The position numbers were made by a program, and so were the translations under genes. Below the pieces are notes generated by a model, which was given only the letters and a program-made list of their open reading frames with translations, was not told the DNA's origin and made no database searches. A stretch of DNA of 64,000 nt from Luidia sarsii (taxonomy: Eukaryota > Echinodermata > Asteroidea > Paxillosida > Luidiidae), in the NCBI GenBank assembly GCA_949987565.1, contig OX465104.1:12396300-12460299 (forward strand). Reading direction: 5' to 3'. Shown one piece after another: positions 41,644 to 52,784 of the stretch. Numbering within the stretch: position 1 is the first letter of the stretch; each line of letters starts with the position of its first letter.

Positions 41644-44600
41644 CTTCAGGGGACGGCGATGGTGGAGAGGTTCGGTGAGGAGGGGTGGGGGGAAGGAGAA
41701 AACATTCTCAAAGATGCCGGAAGAAATGCAGATGGATACAGAACACTGATGTACGTGATAAAGTAAAAGAAAACTGACTGTGATTGTTTTTTGTTTGGGG
41801 GGGGGCTGAATCTCAGGACAGGCAGTAGGGTCTGCAAATCCACGTGTGAATTCGTCCATGAAGTATTCCAGACAGAAAAAGCATTCATGCCTTTGATAAC
41901 ATCAACCAAATAAAGGAAAAACTGACTGGGAACATTTGAGCAATTTTGTAATCTGGCAAAGACAATTTGACTGGAGCAGAAATTGAACCTGAGATCGCTA
42001 GTACATTAGACCAGATGTGACCAGTCTACCTAGTAAGGCCACATGCTCTCTGCTCTCTCTATATCCTAATTGTATTCAGTCTTCAGGATTAATCTGCTGG
42101 TGTCACCTGGGCTCAATTTCATAGAGCCGCTTAAGTGTGAGAATCTGCTAAGCAGGTAAAGTCTTCCTTACGTAAGCAGGATTACAAATCGCACAGCGGT
42201 GTGATGTCATTTTTTTTTATTTTTTTTTTTACTTACTTTTACTTAACTTAAAACAATAGTTTTGGGTTGGCCAGGTGGTCCTATGCATCATGATTTTGGG
42301 GTTAAGCATATTTTAGGGCTTAAGCAGCTCTATGAACTTAGCCGCTGGTCCCTTTACAGGTTTTCAAACAAATTCCTTTTCATCAATAAGCATTCACTTT
42401 GCTTTGCAGTGTATTGCAATGAGCAGTCAGGCCATGCCATGCCTCTTGCGACTGCCATGCATTACGCTGTCCTAAATTTATGCAGCTAGTCCTACAGCCA
42501 TTCAATTAAGTTGAATAGTCTTTTGTTGCTGCCCTGCATCCTCAAAGTCCTACCATTGGAAAGCCTTGGATTGTTCCACCCTGCCTTGTTGAGTGCGGGC
42601 TGGTTACTTGGGTTGGACTCCATGTGCTTCAGGACTCCCAAGAATGAGCAGCAAACCGTGCTCTCACACTCTCAAAAGTAGACATTGCTTCGTGCAAATA
42701 ATTCTCCTGTCCACCCTGTCTCCCTGTCCACTAATTGGCACAAGTCGTGGGACGCTGCATGGTAAGCTCATTACTCAGGTCTATTTCTTTCTACACAGTG
42801 AATTTTATCTACTGCTTGCATATACTGTATTTTGGGAACATTTAGATGTATATAGAGATGTCAAGCATCTGTGTCCTTGCAAATACAATAATTCATTGTA
42901 AATTCGTGCTATGATGGAAAAATGAACACCCAGTACCTCTGTATACTAGTACCTGATGTTTAGTGCTATCCATTTTGGAAACTCTCAGACATTTACTGGT
43001 GGTAGTGTGCTAGTACATGTACAATGTAGTGAGGCATGGGTGCAAGTCTTATCCTAGTCAAATTGTCTTTGCTATTTCTTTAAAAAAAAATCAATCACCA
43101 AGTCAGTTTTGCTATCCTTATTTTTTTTCCATAGATCTCAAAGGCTGACGTCAATGCAAAAATAGCATTTATGACACTGACAATGTGACATATAAACAAT
43201 AACACAAACAAAACAATGTTTGCCCTATTCTTTGATTTGAGTGTCTGTTCTCAAACTCTCAAAATAAAAATAAATCAATAGAATTGAAATGCACCCACCA
43301 CTATTAACCTGAGTGCTTGAATGAATAAACATGTATTAGTAGATGTGCCTTCATGCAATGTTAGGCATGCTGGTGTGAAACAGCTTCCAAAACAGCGGGC
43401 GTCCACAGATTTGACAAGGCCTCATACAGAGAATGGAAAATGACGGTTTGTCCATTATGAGTTTGGATGGATTTGGCCAGGCCAAGTATGACCAACGGCA
43501 ACTTAGAAATGATGGCTTCTCCAAAGTGAGAAGTGGATCTTACAAGTGGATGGATTTTGCAAAAGCCATGTACGGCTAACGGTAACGGGTTTGTCCGTCG
43601 TGCTTTGAGTTGGACCATATGTCGGTCGAGGTCGTGCACAAAAAACGCCCGGCCCCTCGGCTTACACACCTGCCAGTGCCGTGAACGACCTCGTGTGGAT
43701 GGCCTCGCCACGGTGGCCCACCGCAAACTTGGGCTGGATGCTGGGCACCGCGTACGACACGTTGCCCATGTCTGTGGAGCCCCCCAGCCGGTGGGCCTCG
43801 TCCCGGCTCGGCTCGAGGCCAAGGGCCCGCGCGTGCGCCTCGTACGAGCCAGCCATCCCCTCATTGCTCACCAGATTGGCATAGGAACAGATGTCTTTAT
43901 CACACTCCACCTATTAGACACATAAACAAGTGGCAAGAGTTCTTCTAGTTGTGGCGCGACGATCTCTGTTTTTTGGGGAGATGTTTTGATTTTTAGAGTT
44001 CGGACTGGAGAGGCTGACTTTATTAGCGCGGCTACATGCAGAAGTCTGGGTACCAGATCATTCCATTAAAAAAAATCAACCTTCCCCCAACCATTGTCCT
44101 AGTCAACTGTTCAGCAGCCGATTTCAAGAAAAGTTGCGTAAGTTACGCAACTTACAAATGTTGCACAAGTCTTGCGCCACAAGGACTCTTTTCAGCAATA
44201 TCTAGTAAAGGCAGCAAGTTTCTTGAAATCGGCAGCTGGTGCATGTGAATACCTGCAGTGGCAGTGAACACATGCGTGTGGATGTTGGCATGGTCGGTGA
44301 CGCTGAACATGGGGTGGATACCGGGCACCACGTAGGACAGATTGCCGAAGTCGGTGGAGCCGACGCTCGTGTCGTGGGGCGCCCATTCATAGCCCAGCTC
44401 AAGGGCGTGCTTCTCGAACACCTCGACCAGACCAGCGTTGGTCTGGACATTGGCAAAGGACACCGAGGTGCTAGTGTCCACCTACACCAAAGGAACACAC
44501 AGTGTTATTATCCCCTCCCGTCACCTTCCTCATCATCAACTAGATCGGTCAAGATAATAGCAAAAGGACATCCAGGTGTCCACCAACACTATAAGGAATG

Positions 44601-47600
44601 AAAAACTTTCATGAACCTACTCACTACTCATGCATGCACGTCTTGACCCACGTTGGTCAAGATATTACCAAGTAGTACCTCAGACCTAGTGTCCTCCTCT
44701 CTCCTCAACCTACACCTGTGCTCATCAAGTCATTCGCAAAGGATAGGATTCACTTTCACCATGAGCGAATTGTACACCAGTGAATGCAACCCGAGGTGCA
44801 ATGTTGCAAAAAGTGACATAAAATCTTCTCCCGGGGCAGGCATCTTTTTGCTGTTTTTACCTGCCAAGACCGTGGACTGGGCAAGGCTGTCCGGAGTGGT
44901 CGGCGTGACCGCGTACATGGGGCTGATGCTGGGCACAGCACGCGAGGCATCGCCACAGTCAGAGGCCACCACAGAGTGGCCGCCGGGCGGGCCATTGGCC
45001 AACTCCAGGCCAAGCTCGGCCGCCTGCTTCTCGTACAGGCCGGCCAGCAGGGCATTGGTCAGGAGTTTGGAATGGGAGATGCCGCACTCCAAGCTCACCT
45101 TTTTTTGTTTTGTGTTTTTGGTCGGCACGTTCAATTAAGTTCAAATGACGGGCAATATGGGGAAGGAGGAAAATTGACAAAAAATCAAATTAATTCGGGA
45201 TTTGACAGTCTCCTAACGACGGGCAGACCACACACTACCCATTGAATTACTGGCTCTTTTTAGAGCCACACTCCATCTCTAAAAGAGATGACTTATATGG
45301 TGTCACCGCAACCTTTCCATTTTGTGTGTCCACCATGCAATCCTTTATATCTTATCTAGGGTTTGACAAGGCTTGAATTTCTGCCATTTTACGGAGTGAG
45401 GCCACTTTGAGGGCACACAGACCTCTTAGTGGGGCACGGAACAGCTTGTCCAAATTGCTCACCTGTAATACTGTAATAAGCCAACAGCAGCTGGCACAGA
45501 TTGCTATCTCAAACGGAAATACAGGATGTCCCCCCAAAAAGAAAATCTTGGTCGCTACTGGCAACACAAACCTTGCATCCGGTTGCCACGGCAGCACCCT
45601 CAGCGCAGGCTTGCATCTTCTCCTTCAGGATGGCCAGGTCCCCCTCGTCCAGGGCCCGGGCACAGTAGGTCAACTCTGCCTCCTCTGGGATGACGTTGGG
45701 GGCCGCTCCACCGTTAGTGAAAATGCCTGAGTATAAAAACGGCTGACTGAATGAGAAAAATACCTTCCTACATTTGAGAGCTGGCCTGATCAGGTCAGAT
45801 CAGGTCAGGATGGGTTGGGTCAGGTCAGGTTGGGTTGGGTCAGGTCAGGTTGGGTCAGGTCAGGTCAGGTCAGGTCAGGTCAGGTCAAGTCAGGTCAGAT
45901 CTGATCAAAATTGCCATTTGACTAACGAATCAAAAAGATAAATAGAATTGGGAATGAAAGATTGGCGGAAAAGAAGTGAAAGGTATGATTCTCCCTTCCA
46001 CCAAAAAAACAATCATTCCAGAACTTCTGGACCTACCGTGAATTCTGCTGGAAGGCTTGACCTGTTGTCGCATGTTGGAGATGGACTGGTAGCACATGAC
46101 GGCGGCGTCCAGGGCATTGACCCCATCCCAGGGTGCCGCAGAGGCGTGCGCCGCCTTGCCCTTGAACTTGAAGACCAGCCTGGGGACGAATCGGGCAAAA
46201 GAACAGAACTCCCACTGGTCACCGGACCGACCCCTTTTTTACTGATCGATTCCTTAGCTAGTCCTCTGGTCAGCTTAAGTACGGGTTTGCGGGCACAATG
46301 TGCGGATTGAAGCTTGCAAGAAGAGGTGTGGTTTTGACAAGAACCAATGAGAGCAAACTCGACTGTATGCTCAGTTGTTTGTCCAATTGCCTGCTGAAAA
46401 AAAGACGTCTGCACTAGAAAGCAGACGTCGTGGTTTCAAATACTGCCCGAGCTGCCTGAATTTTTTCAGCAGGCAAATTGGCAAAGCACTGAGTATACAG
46501 TCATTAGTTACACGTTGAGTAGGGCTAACACTTCTTTAAGGAATGTTGGTTTTAAGAAGAAAAAAGAAGAAAAGATTCACATTGTCATGGAGAGAGCGAT
46601 GGGGCGGGGCACGTTGTAGCGGTAGGGGTGAGCCATCATGGCTGCTGCGATGCCCACGAAGGCATTGGCCTTGATCAGTCTCTTCTTGCCACCACCTCCT
46701 TCCTCGGCCGGCGTTCCCATCACCGTCACCTGATGTCCAGAAAGCAAGAAAAAATTAATGCCAGCTACCGATTAAACAAGTTGGACTGACTCCCTTGGAG
46801 CATAACTGCCAACCTTTCTTAAAGGAAAAAATGAGGAATTACACAGCAAACATTTCTAAGCCAAAAAACAGAAGCTGTATTGTCAAGAGCTTGTAAATAG
46901 TGATAGATTTTTACCAAAAATGAGGAATGATTCCTGCAAAATAGGAATGGTTGGCAGCTATGTTGGAGGATAACCCGTTGTAAGTTGATACATCGTATGG
47001 TTTCTGCGCATCGCTCATCATCTTGCGATTGATCGTAAGTTAAGAGGGGTTTGGTGAAATCCACCCTAGGACTCGGACTGACTGACTGGCTGTTACTGGC
47101 CACTTCCTCACCTTTCCGTACTTATTCCCACTGGCCTCCAAGGCTGCTTTGATGCCAATACCAGCCGCCGCCCCGCACTCGGCTATCAGGTTGTGGCCGC
47201 AGGCATGGTCAATCTCCGGCAGGGCATCGTACTCGCAGATGACGCAGATGTTGGGGCCGGCGTTGTCCGAGCCAAACGTTGCCCTGAATTTTTCAAACGC
47301 AAAGTGGCAAACGCCACACAGAAATGACGTTTAAGCTGTGTTTCCCTTTGAACTTGTTTAGTCAAGTGGTGGACATGATGAACGGCCCAGTGGATAATTC
47401 AAATGGCAAGCGGTATACACACAACCTTCATGCAGCCAACACCCAAAACAGTACATACACGATGGTACTTCACACATTGAGCAATGCAGTGTCCTGATGA
47501 ACCTATCGAGACAGTGCCAGATTGCGATCATCGTATTGTATACTGCATCGATAATACTAGAGAGAACTCCTAGCAGGACCTTTCTCAAGGTCCTGCTAGG

Positions 47601-48008
47601 ATCGAAACGTCAGGCCCTCTTACATTTGAGATTTATGTATTGCAGGTCATTTTAATCAGTGATCAGTTTGCAACAGTTTTTTGTATTTAATAACTATTGT
47701 GAACTGCCGCCTTGTATACGTACAATTTTGGCTGCATGACGGTCACGTATATACTCACTTCCATTTGAAACCCCTGCAGTCTCTCACCTGAAAGCCGTCT
47801 CCAGGACAAAGTGGCGCTCCACGTTGAAGCCTTGCTTCTCCAGAAAGTCGGTCAGGACCTCGTGGGCGTGGTGCTCGTTGAAGTTGAGCTCCGGGTGGGA
47901 CCAGATATCCTGGCTGAGGATGTTCAGCTCGCCGGCCAGGCTGTCTATCTTGGCCCGGGCCGCCTTCATGAAGTCGACCATGGTCTGGGAGTTCTGGGCG
48001 TCCGCCAT
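41486..48008 (-). CDS. PM20D2: PM20D2 M20-family dipeptidase, complete, with a triplicated exon
   Basis: PM20D2 is a cytosolic metallopeptidase that hydrolyses dipeptides of beta-alanine or GABA with basic amino acids, a metabolite-repair role in animals that make carnosine (family knowledge). Exons in transcript order: 47788-48008, 47112-47283, 46581-46729, 46037-46179, 45572-45726, one of three alternatives (44861-45098, 44253-44481 or 43670-43910), and 41486-41643. With the middle alternative this gives 408 residues; human has about 436. Metal-site and family motifs are [58 protein letters not shown] and GSTDFGN. All junctions are GT-AG and in phase. The ATG at 48008 has a purine at -3 and G at +4; an upstream in-frame ATG at 48047 and a 5' UTR intron (CTGCAG just upstream) are possible. 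Confidence 0.95.
43670..43910 (-). CDS. PM20D2: PM20D2 alternative exon 6, copy A
   Basis: Eighty codons plus one base, with acceptor TCTAATAG and donor GTGTGT. Starts [18 protein letters not shown], contains [18 protein letters not shown] and [11 protein letters not shown], so the family residues are kept, but the 35-45 residue loop ([11 protein letters not shown]) differs from copy B in length and sequence. Confidence 0.9.
44112..44238. repeat. Inverted repeat beside alternative exon B
   Basis: CAGCAGCCGATTTCAAGAAA (44112-44131) pairs with TTTCTTGAAATCGGCAGCTG (44219-44238) with one mismatch. Inside is a perfect 11-bp palindrome, AAGTTGCGTAA and TTACGCAACTT (44131-44153). In the transcript the stem starts about 14 bases after the exon B donor. 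Confidence 0.85.
44253..44481 (-). CDS. PM20D2: PM20D2 alternative exon 6, copy B (most canonical)
   Basis: Seventy-six codons plus one base, with acceptor GGTGTAG and donor GTATTC. Contains [17 protein letters not shown], nearly identical to the human GSTDFGNVSFVVPGIHP, and [12 protein letters not shown], aligned with NHTEQYTEAAG, which holds the final metal-ligand histidine. This is the likely ancestral exon. Confidence 0.92.
44861..45098 (-). CDS. PM20D2: PM20D2 alternative exon 6, copy C (degenerate)
   Basis: Open for 79 codons plus one base. Starts [20 protein letters not shown], keeps [11 protein letters not shown] and ends VLAG at a GTAAAA donor. Compared with copies A and B it has ASDCGDAS in place of GSTDFGN and lacks the histidine before the end (DSLAQST where the others have IHT). 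Upstream of the acceptor AAAAAAAG the coding strand is A-rich with no pyrimidine tract. It could be a noncatalytic alternative exon or a decaying duplicate. Confidence 0.7.
45214..45358. mobile_element. Foldback element, family M2
   Basis: Arm with TTTTTAGAGCCACACTCCAT, AAAAGAGATG and GGTGTCACCGCAACC; the left arm is short. In the PM20D2 intron between exon 5 and alternative exon C. Confidence 0.65.
45572..45726 (-). CDS. PM20D2: PM20D2 exon 5 (last constitutive exon before the switch)
   Basis: Encodes [20 protein letters not shown] through [10 protein letters not shown] and ends in phase 0 at AAG with donor GTTTGT. The next exon must therefore enter in phase 0, as all three candidates do. 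Confidence 0.94.
45785..45902. repeat. (TCAGG)n pentanucleotide repeat
   Basis: Mostly CAGGT units with GGGTT variants, in PM20D2 intron 4. Confidence 0.9.
46037..46179 (-). CDS. PM20D2: PM20D2 exon 4 (start of lid domain)
   Basis: Encodes [20 protein letters not shown] and [20 protein letters not shown], matching the dimerisation/lid domain entry GKASHSASYPWEGLNALDA of the human protein. Confidence 0.95.
46375..46530 (+). mobile_element. tRNA-derived repeat (family S2)
   Basis: AAGACGTCTGCACTAGAAAG, GTGGTTTCAAATACTGCCCG and AGCTGCCTGAA, then GGCAAAGCACTGAGTATACA. Related to 7225-7395. In PM20D2 intron 3. Confidence 0.6.
46581..46729 (-). CDS. PM20D2: PM20D2 exon 3 (catalytic Glu pair)
   Basis: Encodes [20 protein letters not shown] and [16 protein letters not shown]. 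The EE pair and the MAHP histidine match the M20 catalytic base and metal ligand positions. The donor GTGAAT leaves two bases. Confidence 0.95.
47112..47283 (-). CDS. PM20D2: PM20D2 exon 2 (first metal ligands)
   Basis: Acceptor AAATTCAG, donor GTGAGG. Contains [20 protein letters not shown]; the Cys and His of HACGHN are the first metal-site residues in the M20D group. Confidence 0.95.
47567..47685. mobile_element. Foldback element, family M1, one arm longer
   Basis: TAGCAGGACCTTTCTC joins AAGGTCCTGCTAGGATCGAA, followed by the long right arm ending ATCAGTTTGCAACAG. In PM20D2 intron 1. Confidence 0.7.
47788..48008 (-). CDS. PM20D2: PM20D2 exon 1
   Basis: Encodes [20 protein letters not shown], then [18 protein letters not shown] and ends in ETAF with two bases of the next Arg codon. 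The block [18 protein letters not shown] matches WSQPELAYEEHHAHRVLT of the human protein. Confidence 0.92.
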
Positions 48009-49420
48009 ATCCGAGGACTTCCGCAAAAACCTGCAGCAGGTGCACAAGGACGAACGATTTACTCTCCTGGGGTCTTTTTTTTTGCAGTTAGATCAGCTCC
48101 CCGTTTAAATTCAGATGCAATCAAGCAAACAACTTATTATTGTAAACCTGGCTACAGCAGTCCAGGGATCATACAAAGTCAGAACATTGCAGAAAGTGGA
48201 TGCATCATTTATCAATTAACATCAAACAATAAACAATCAATGTTTGATAATTTGCAGATAGAAATCAAAACTACATGTAGGTTGTACTTGCAAGTTGTAC
48301 TTGTAGAGCTACAGACACAGTAACTGTAAGCCCGTAATCCCTTTTCATTTTTTGACGATCAAAATTTAAAATGTTAAAAAATTTGTAAAACAAAGAGCTA
48401 CAGTTTAGTGTGGCCTATATAATAACATGTATTACTATTAGTACTATTAGTACTATTACTACTAGTAGTAGTAGTACTAGTAATACTACTAGTACTACTA
48501 GTACTACTTACTACTGTAATACTAATACTTTGTAATTACTAATATAATACTAGTAATAGTAATACTTTATACATGTAGTATTACTATATTAAGTATTAGC
48601 ATTAAAGCATAGCGTTTTGGTCCAAGTTACTCAGATTGAAAAGTTGGGTCCTACCAACGATTGGGAAAAAGCTCACAATTTCCCTTCAAAGACGCCCGAT
48701 TGTTTATGTTAAATTTCTAAACAATTCTGAACTCCTAACTCTAGGCCAATGTCAACGTTTCCTCTAGTCCTAGTTTCGCCTTCTGTCGACTGGATCCCTC
48801 GAAATGGCTTATTTTTATTCACGAAATCGCCAGGGCTGACGTGGGCCTGGCACCTAGGCGTCTCGGCGTTGCATAGAAGCACAAAGATTGATTAGTCTGG
48901 CACTCATCGCTTCAGCGACTTTGCCCTGTAAGCTGTATGTGCAAACACATTGTCAACAAGCTTTGCAGCATCTGTTTTGGTGTTTTCTGTCCAACTTTTT
49001 GGAATGACCATCGTCCAACGAGATTAAACGGTTGGCTTGGTGAGTTTCCCACACGTCAGTCTCCGATTGATTTGTCACGATCCCATGTTTAACCGTTCTA
49101 TCCCTGACTTTGAACGGCCACAACAACTTGTGGTTTGTGAGGTGGGCGTGTTTTCAAGAAGGGGGCGGGGTAAGTCCCAAGTTCAGTCATTGAATGAGGG
49201 CAGGAATGGGGGGGGGGGTATTAAACTTTTGTTTTGATTACTAAACTAATGCTAATGGAGTAATGCTAATGTAATGGTGGGGTTTATGAAGACACATTAG
49301 GAATGGTGTGGTATTTTAAAGTTTTACATGTATACCAAGGATGTGGTCTTCCTTTTTTTTAAAGCTAGCCTAGTACTAGTAGTAGTAGGCTATAGTTAGT
49401 CCATCCTCTACCTCCATGGT

Positions 49421-49547
49421 TAGTCCCACTTACTGGGCCGCTACTGGCTAGTACTAGTAGCTCCCTTAAACGAGTTTTGAGATTATCTGTCGCAATAATC
49501 TCAAAACTCGTTTAAGGGAGCTACTAGCGCCCCAGTAAGTGGGACTA
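49421..49547. repeat. Perfect hairpin, 33-bp arms, with outer symmetry
   Basis: Arms 49454-49486 and 49495-49527 are perfect reverse complements around an 8-base loop (CTGTCGCA). Outside them AGTCCCACTTACTGGGCCGC and GCGCCCCAGTAAGTGGGACT extend the symmetry with few mismatches. Probably a recent foldback element. Confidence 0.88.
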
Positions 49548-49609
49548 GGCTATAGTATAGGCAGGGATGCGTGTACTCGGATTACATGATATACGTACAT
49601 TAGGTGTAG

Positions 49610-49703
49610 TCCGAGTTACTTGGACCCAACAAGTCACCCTTTATTATCGAATTTGAAATTCGATAAAAAAAAAAGGTGACTTGTCGGGTCCAAGTTACTC
49701 GGA
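49610..49703. repeat. Near-perfect hairpin, about 45-bp arms
   Basis: TCCGAGTTACTTGGACCCAA through TATCGAATTT (49610-49654) pairs with AAATTCGATAAAAA through CAAGTTACTCGGA (49656-49703), with almost no loop. Fragments of the same sequence (GGTCCAAGTTACTC) occur near 48,619. Confidence 0.88.
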
Positions 49704-52700
49704 CCTTCCTTCCTCCATGCTCGGACTATAGGTGGGGCTATAGAGACCCCCTCAATTATTTCTTTAAAAGGGCGATTGGTCCAAGCTATTCTGACTAAGC
49801 CTAGAGCTAGACCCGTAAACAGGGCCCAGATCTTAACTTAGACGTTAGTTTTCCTGTGGTCGATTTCACCAAACTCATCGTAGCTATGATCAATCGCAAG
49901 GCGATGAGCGATGCACAGAAATTACACAGTGTATCACAACTAACGATGGGTTAGTATGAACCGTTATCCATCGTAAGTTGAGTTACGATACATCGTAAGG
50001 CTTTGTGAAATCCAACCCAGGGAATGTTTCTATTTTTGCAATGAATAGATATATATACCGGTTGTCTTTATTAATTGAGCACTGTCAATCTGTTGCAATA
50101 CTTGCATGACTTGCATAATGTCTGAAAAATGTCGCGCCCCTTATGTTTTGAAGCCAGCAGGACCTCTCTCAATTAGTCTCAAAGTACTTTATAATAAAGT
50201 TATAACATTTGGATTGGTGCTTGCCGCTAGGTTGTCTGATTCTGGTCCTACTTAGGTCCTGTGTTACTCAGTAGTGCGGCACAAATATACAGTACGTTCT
50301 ACAGTATGAAGAGTAGACTCCGTGCACAAAGATTTGGTCAATGAGGTTTATTGTAAACCCAGACTAATTTTGGTGTTGGAGCTGGATGGAAGGCAGGAGA
50401 AGAAGAACCCTGCAGATGATAGTGGACAGTTCCCTTGATACAAAAAAATAATGGGGACGGGTAGGGGACGGGGTGGTTTCAGACATTACCGCAAAAGGAC
50501 TTGTTCCTACATTTGTTGAGTATTAAATTGGAAGAAAATGAATAATTGTATCAGAGGTTCAACCTATTCCTATTAATTATGCAGGTATTGCAATAAATAC
50601 CTAGCTGACCTCAGATCATAAATTGCATGTTATGCAGTACACTTCACGCAAGGGCTTTATAACATTTGTACAAACGGATGTGTCACATGTTTATTTTAAT
50701 ACAGTAGTCAGGTTGTTACGCAAACAGGGAACTGTGTGCCCCATGCATTATCACTCACAAGTAAAGTCAGTTCATTTTTGGTCCAGACCTGTTGCCAATT
50801 TTTGGATTTTTTTGCAAATAGCGGAACATTATGCTAATCCCCCTCAACTACATGTACATGTATGTATACAGGATGGCCGGAACAGGTAAAAAAAAGGTGG
50901 ATGAATTTTCAGGCAAAGCATACAGCTGACAATTTGAAAGTCTAATTAATTACTTGTTTGATCCTTGATGATCCACAGACCAGACACTGCCAACTATAGC
51001 ATGACTAGTACATTACCAGCATTAAGTCAGAAAGGATTGATGCATGGCTTGCATTGCAAATTATGCCAAGTCATAGTACCGGTAGACTGATTTTCAGCAT
51101 CCTGCAAACCCCAGCTGGGAATTACTATGGTAATTTTTTTCTCATCATTGTCATCGCATACATGTACATCTACACTGTACTGCAGTTCTGAAAACAACAA
51201 TCCCAAAACATTTGTACGTTCACAAATTTATGGTAGCTTTGCTGTAAATTTGTTTGAAGACTCTAATACAGGTTATTTGGTGTAACCCTAACTCTCTCAG
51301 TTCAACCTGGATGCGTAAATTTAGATCATTGTATGTAGTGAGTGCAATGCTGCTCACATCAGTTTCTCAGAGCTGCCATTTTAGAGCTCAAAGTCCATCC
51401 TTATCCCTTGCATAATTATGACTGAGGGGAATTGGCAGACCCTGGGAACAATGCAAGCAGAATATACTCATGTAGGAAAGCCATACCCAATGTCTGTATG
51501 TATATAGTTTTGGCTTGAACACCCGTGGCGGTCACAAATGGTGCTGTAGGCCAAAGTCAGAGTCAAATATGGCTTGGCTTTTCAGAAAAAGAAACATAAA
51601 ATGTCTTAATAGTAGGCCTACTGTGACTGCATTGCTGTATGGATGGATAATGTGAAATCAAACCAAACTTTATGACATTTATCCTAAAACCAGGCATTGT
51701 GATCAGCCCATTGTGATCGGGATGGTAAATCGATTCTGGCCCACATTGACTCTGACTCTGGCTGTGACTCTGGCTTTGGTTCTGGCTTTGGCTTTATTGG
51801 TTCTTGTTTTGGCTCTGACTCTGTATTTAGCTCTACAAGTAGCTCTTACTCAGACTCTGGCATTGGTTCTGGATCTGATCGGACTCAGCCTCTGGCTCTG
51901 ACTCAGCCTCTTGCTCAGCCTCTGGCTCAAACCTGCAAGGTTTTTTTGTTGAATTCAAAGCTTTTTGCATTATGAAACTTGCCTGCCGACCAGCACATTA
52001 TAATTGGTGTGAGAAATACTGTACCTACTACCTAAGCCCAGCATACAGTGTACATGTTAGCTCAAGGTTTTCTATAGGCCTAAAGGGTGATCTGCTCATC
52101 AATACAGTATCAGACTTACCTCCACTTGCTAACTGGAGCTGGTGCGGGCTGAGCTTCATTCTTGGACATTTTTTCCTCCCTGAACAGCCAGCTAGATAGA
52201 ACCACTTGCTTCTATCCCCCTTCTAAGAAAATCCTCTGTAAGGAACACTAGCTAGAGATTGCTTGTGCTACTATGCACAGTAATAAAAAGGATCGAGTTT
52301 GAACTCACTGCCGATCCACGGGTGAATTTGTGCAGGCTATTTCATTCCCATAAATCTACCATTTGCCTGTAACTTAGTACCAGGGCAGTACCAACAATGT
52401 ACGTGTATGGTAGAGAGTCACTTATGGCAAAGGTCTGTGCCTGCCCGCTCGTATGCAAATTTTATCCCTGGCTGGCTACTAAAATGAATGATTCTGCATG
52501 TGACTCCCGTCATTGAAATTAATGGTGCAGAACTGTGTTCATTTGCCAGTGCCTGGGCAGGGCCATGGTTGAAGTGAGACAGAAGTCATTGTAAAATGCT
52601 GGTTGGATTTTGTTTCTAATTGATTTGTTCATGTATCTCATTAAAAAAAATTGAATAAAACTGATAATTCATGATCTAGTTTGATGTATGTATATTGAAC

Positions 52701-52784
52701 ATATTTTAGAATACTGTAGGTACATGTAGGCTAGGCCTATTGCTAGGATTTGAATTTTTGCATTATGCCTTTGGAAGCACAAAG

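Noticed and set aside
47811..48323. 170-residue plus-strand frame opposite PM20D2 exon 1
   Set aside because: Antisense shadow of the GC-rich exon, followed by an S1 repeat; no homology.
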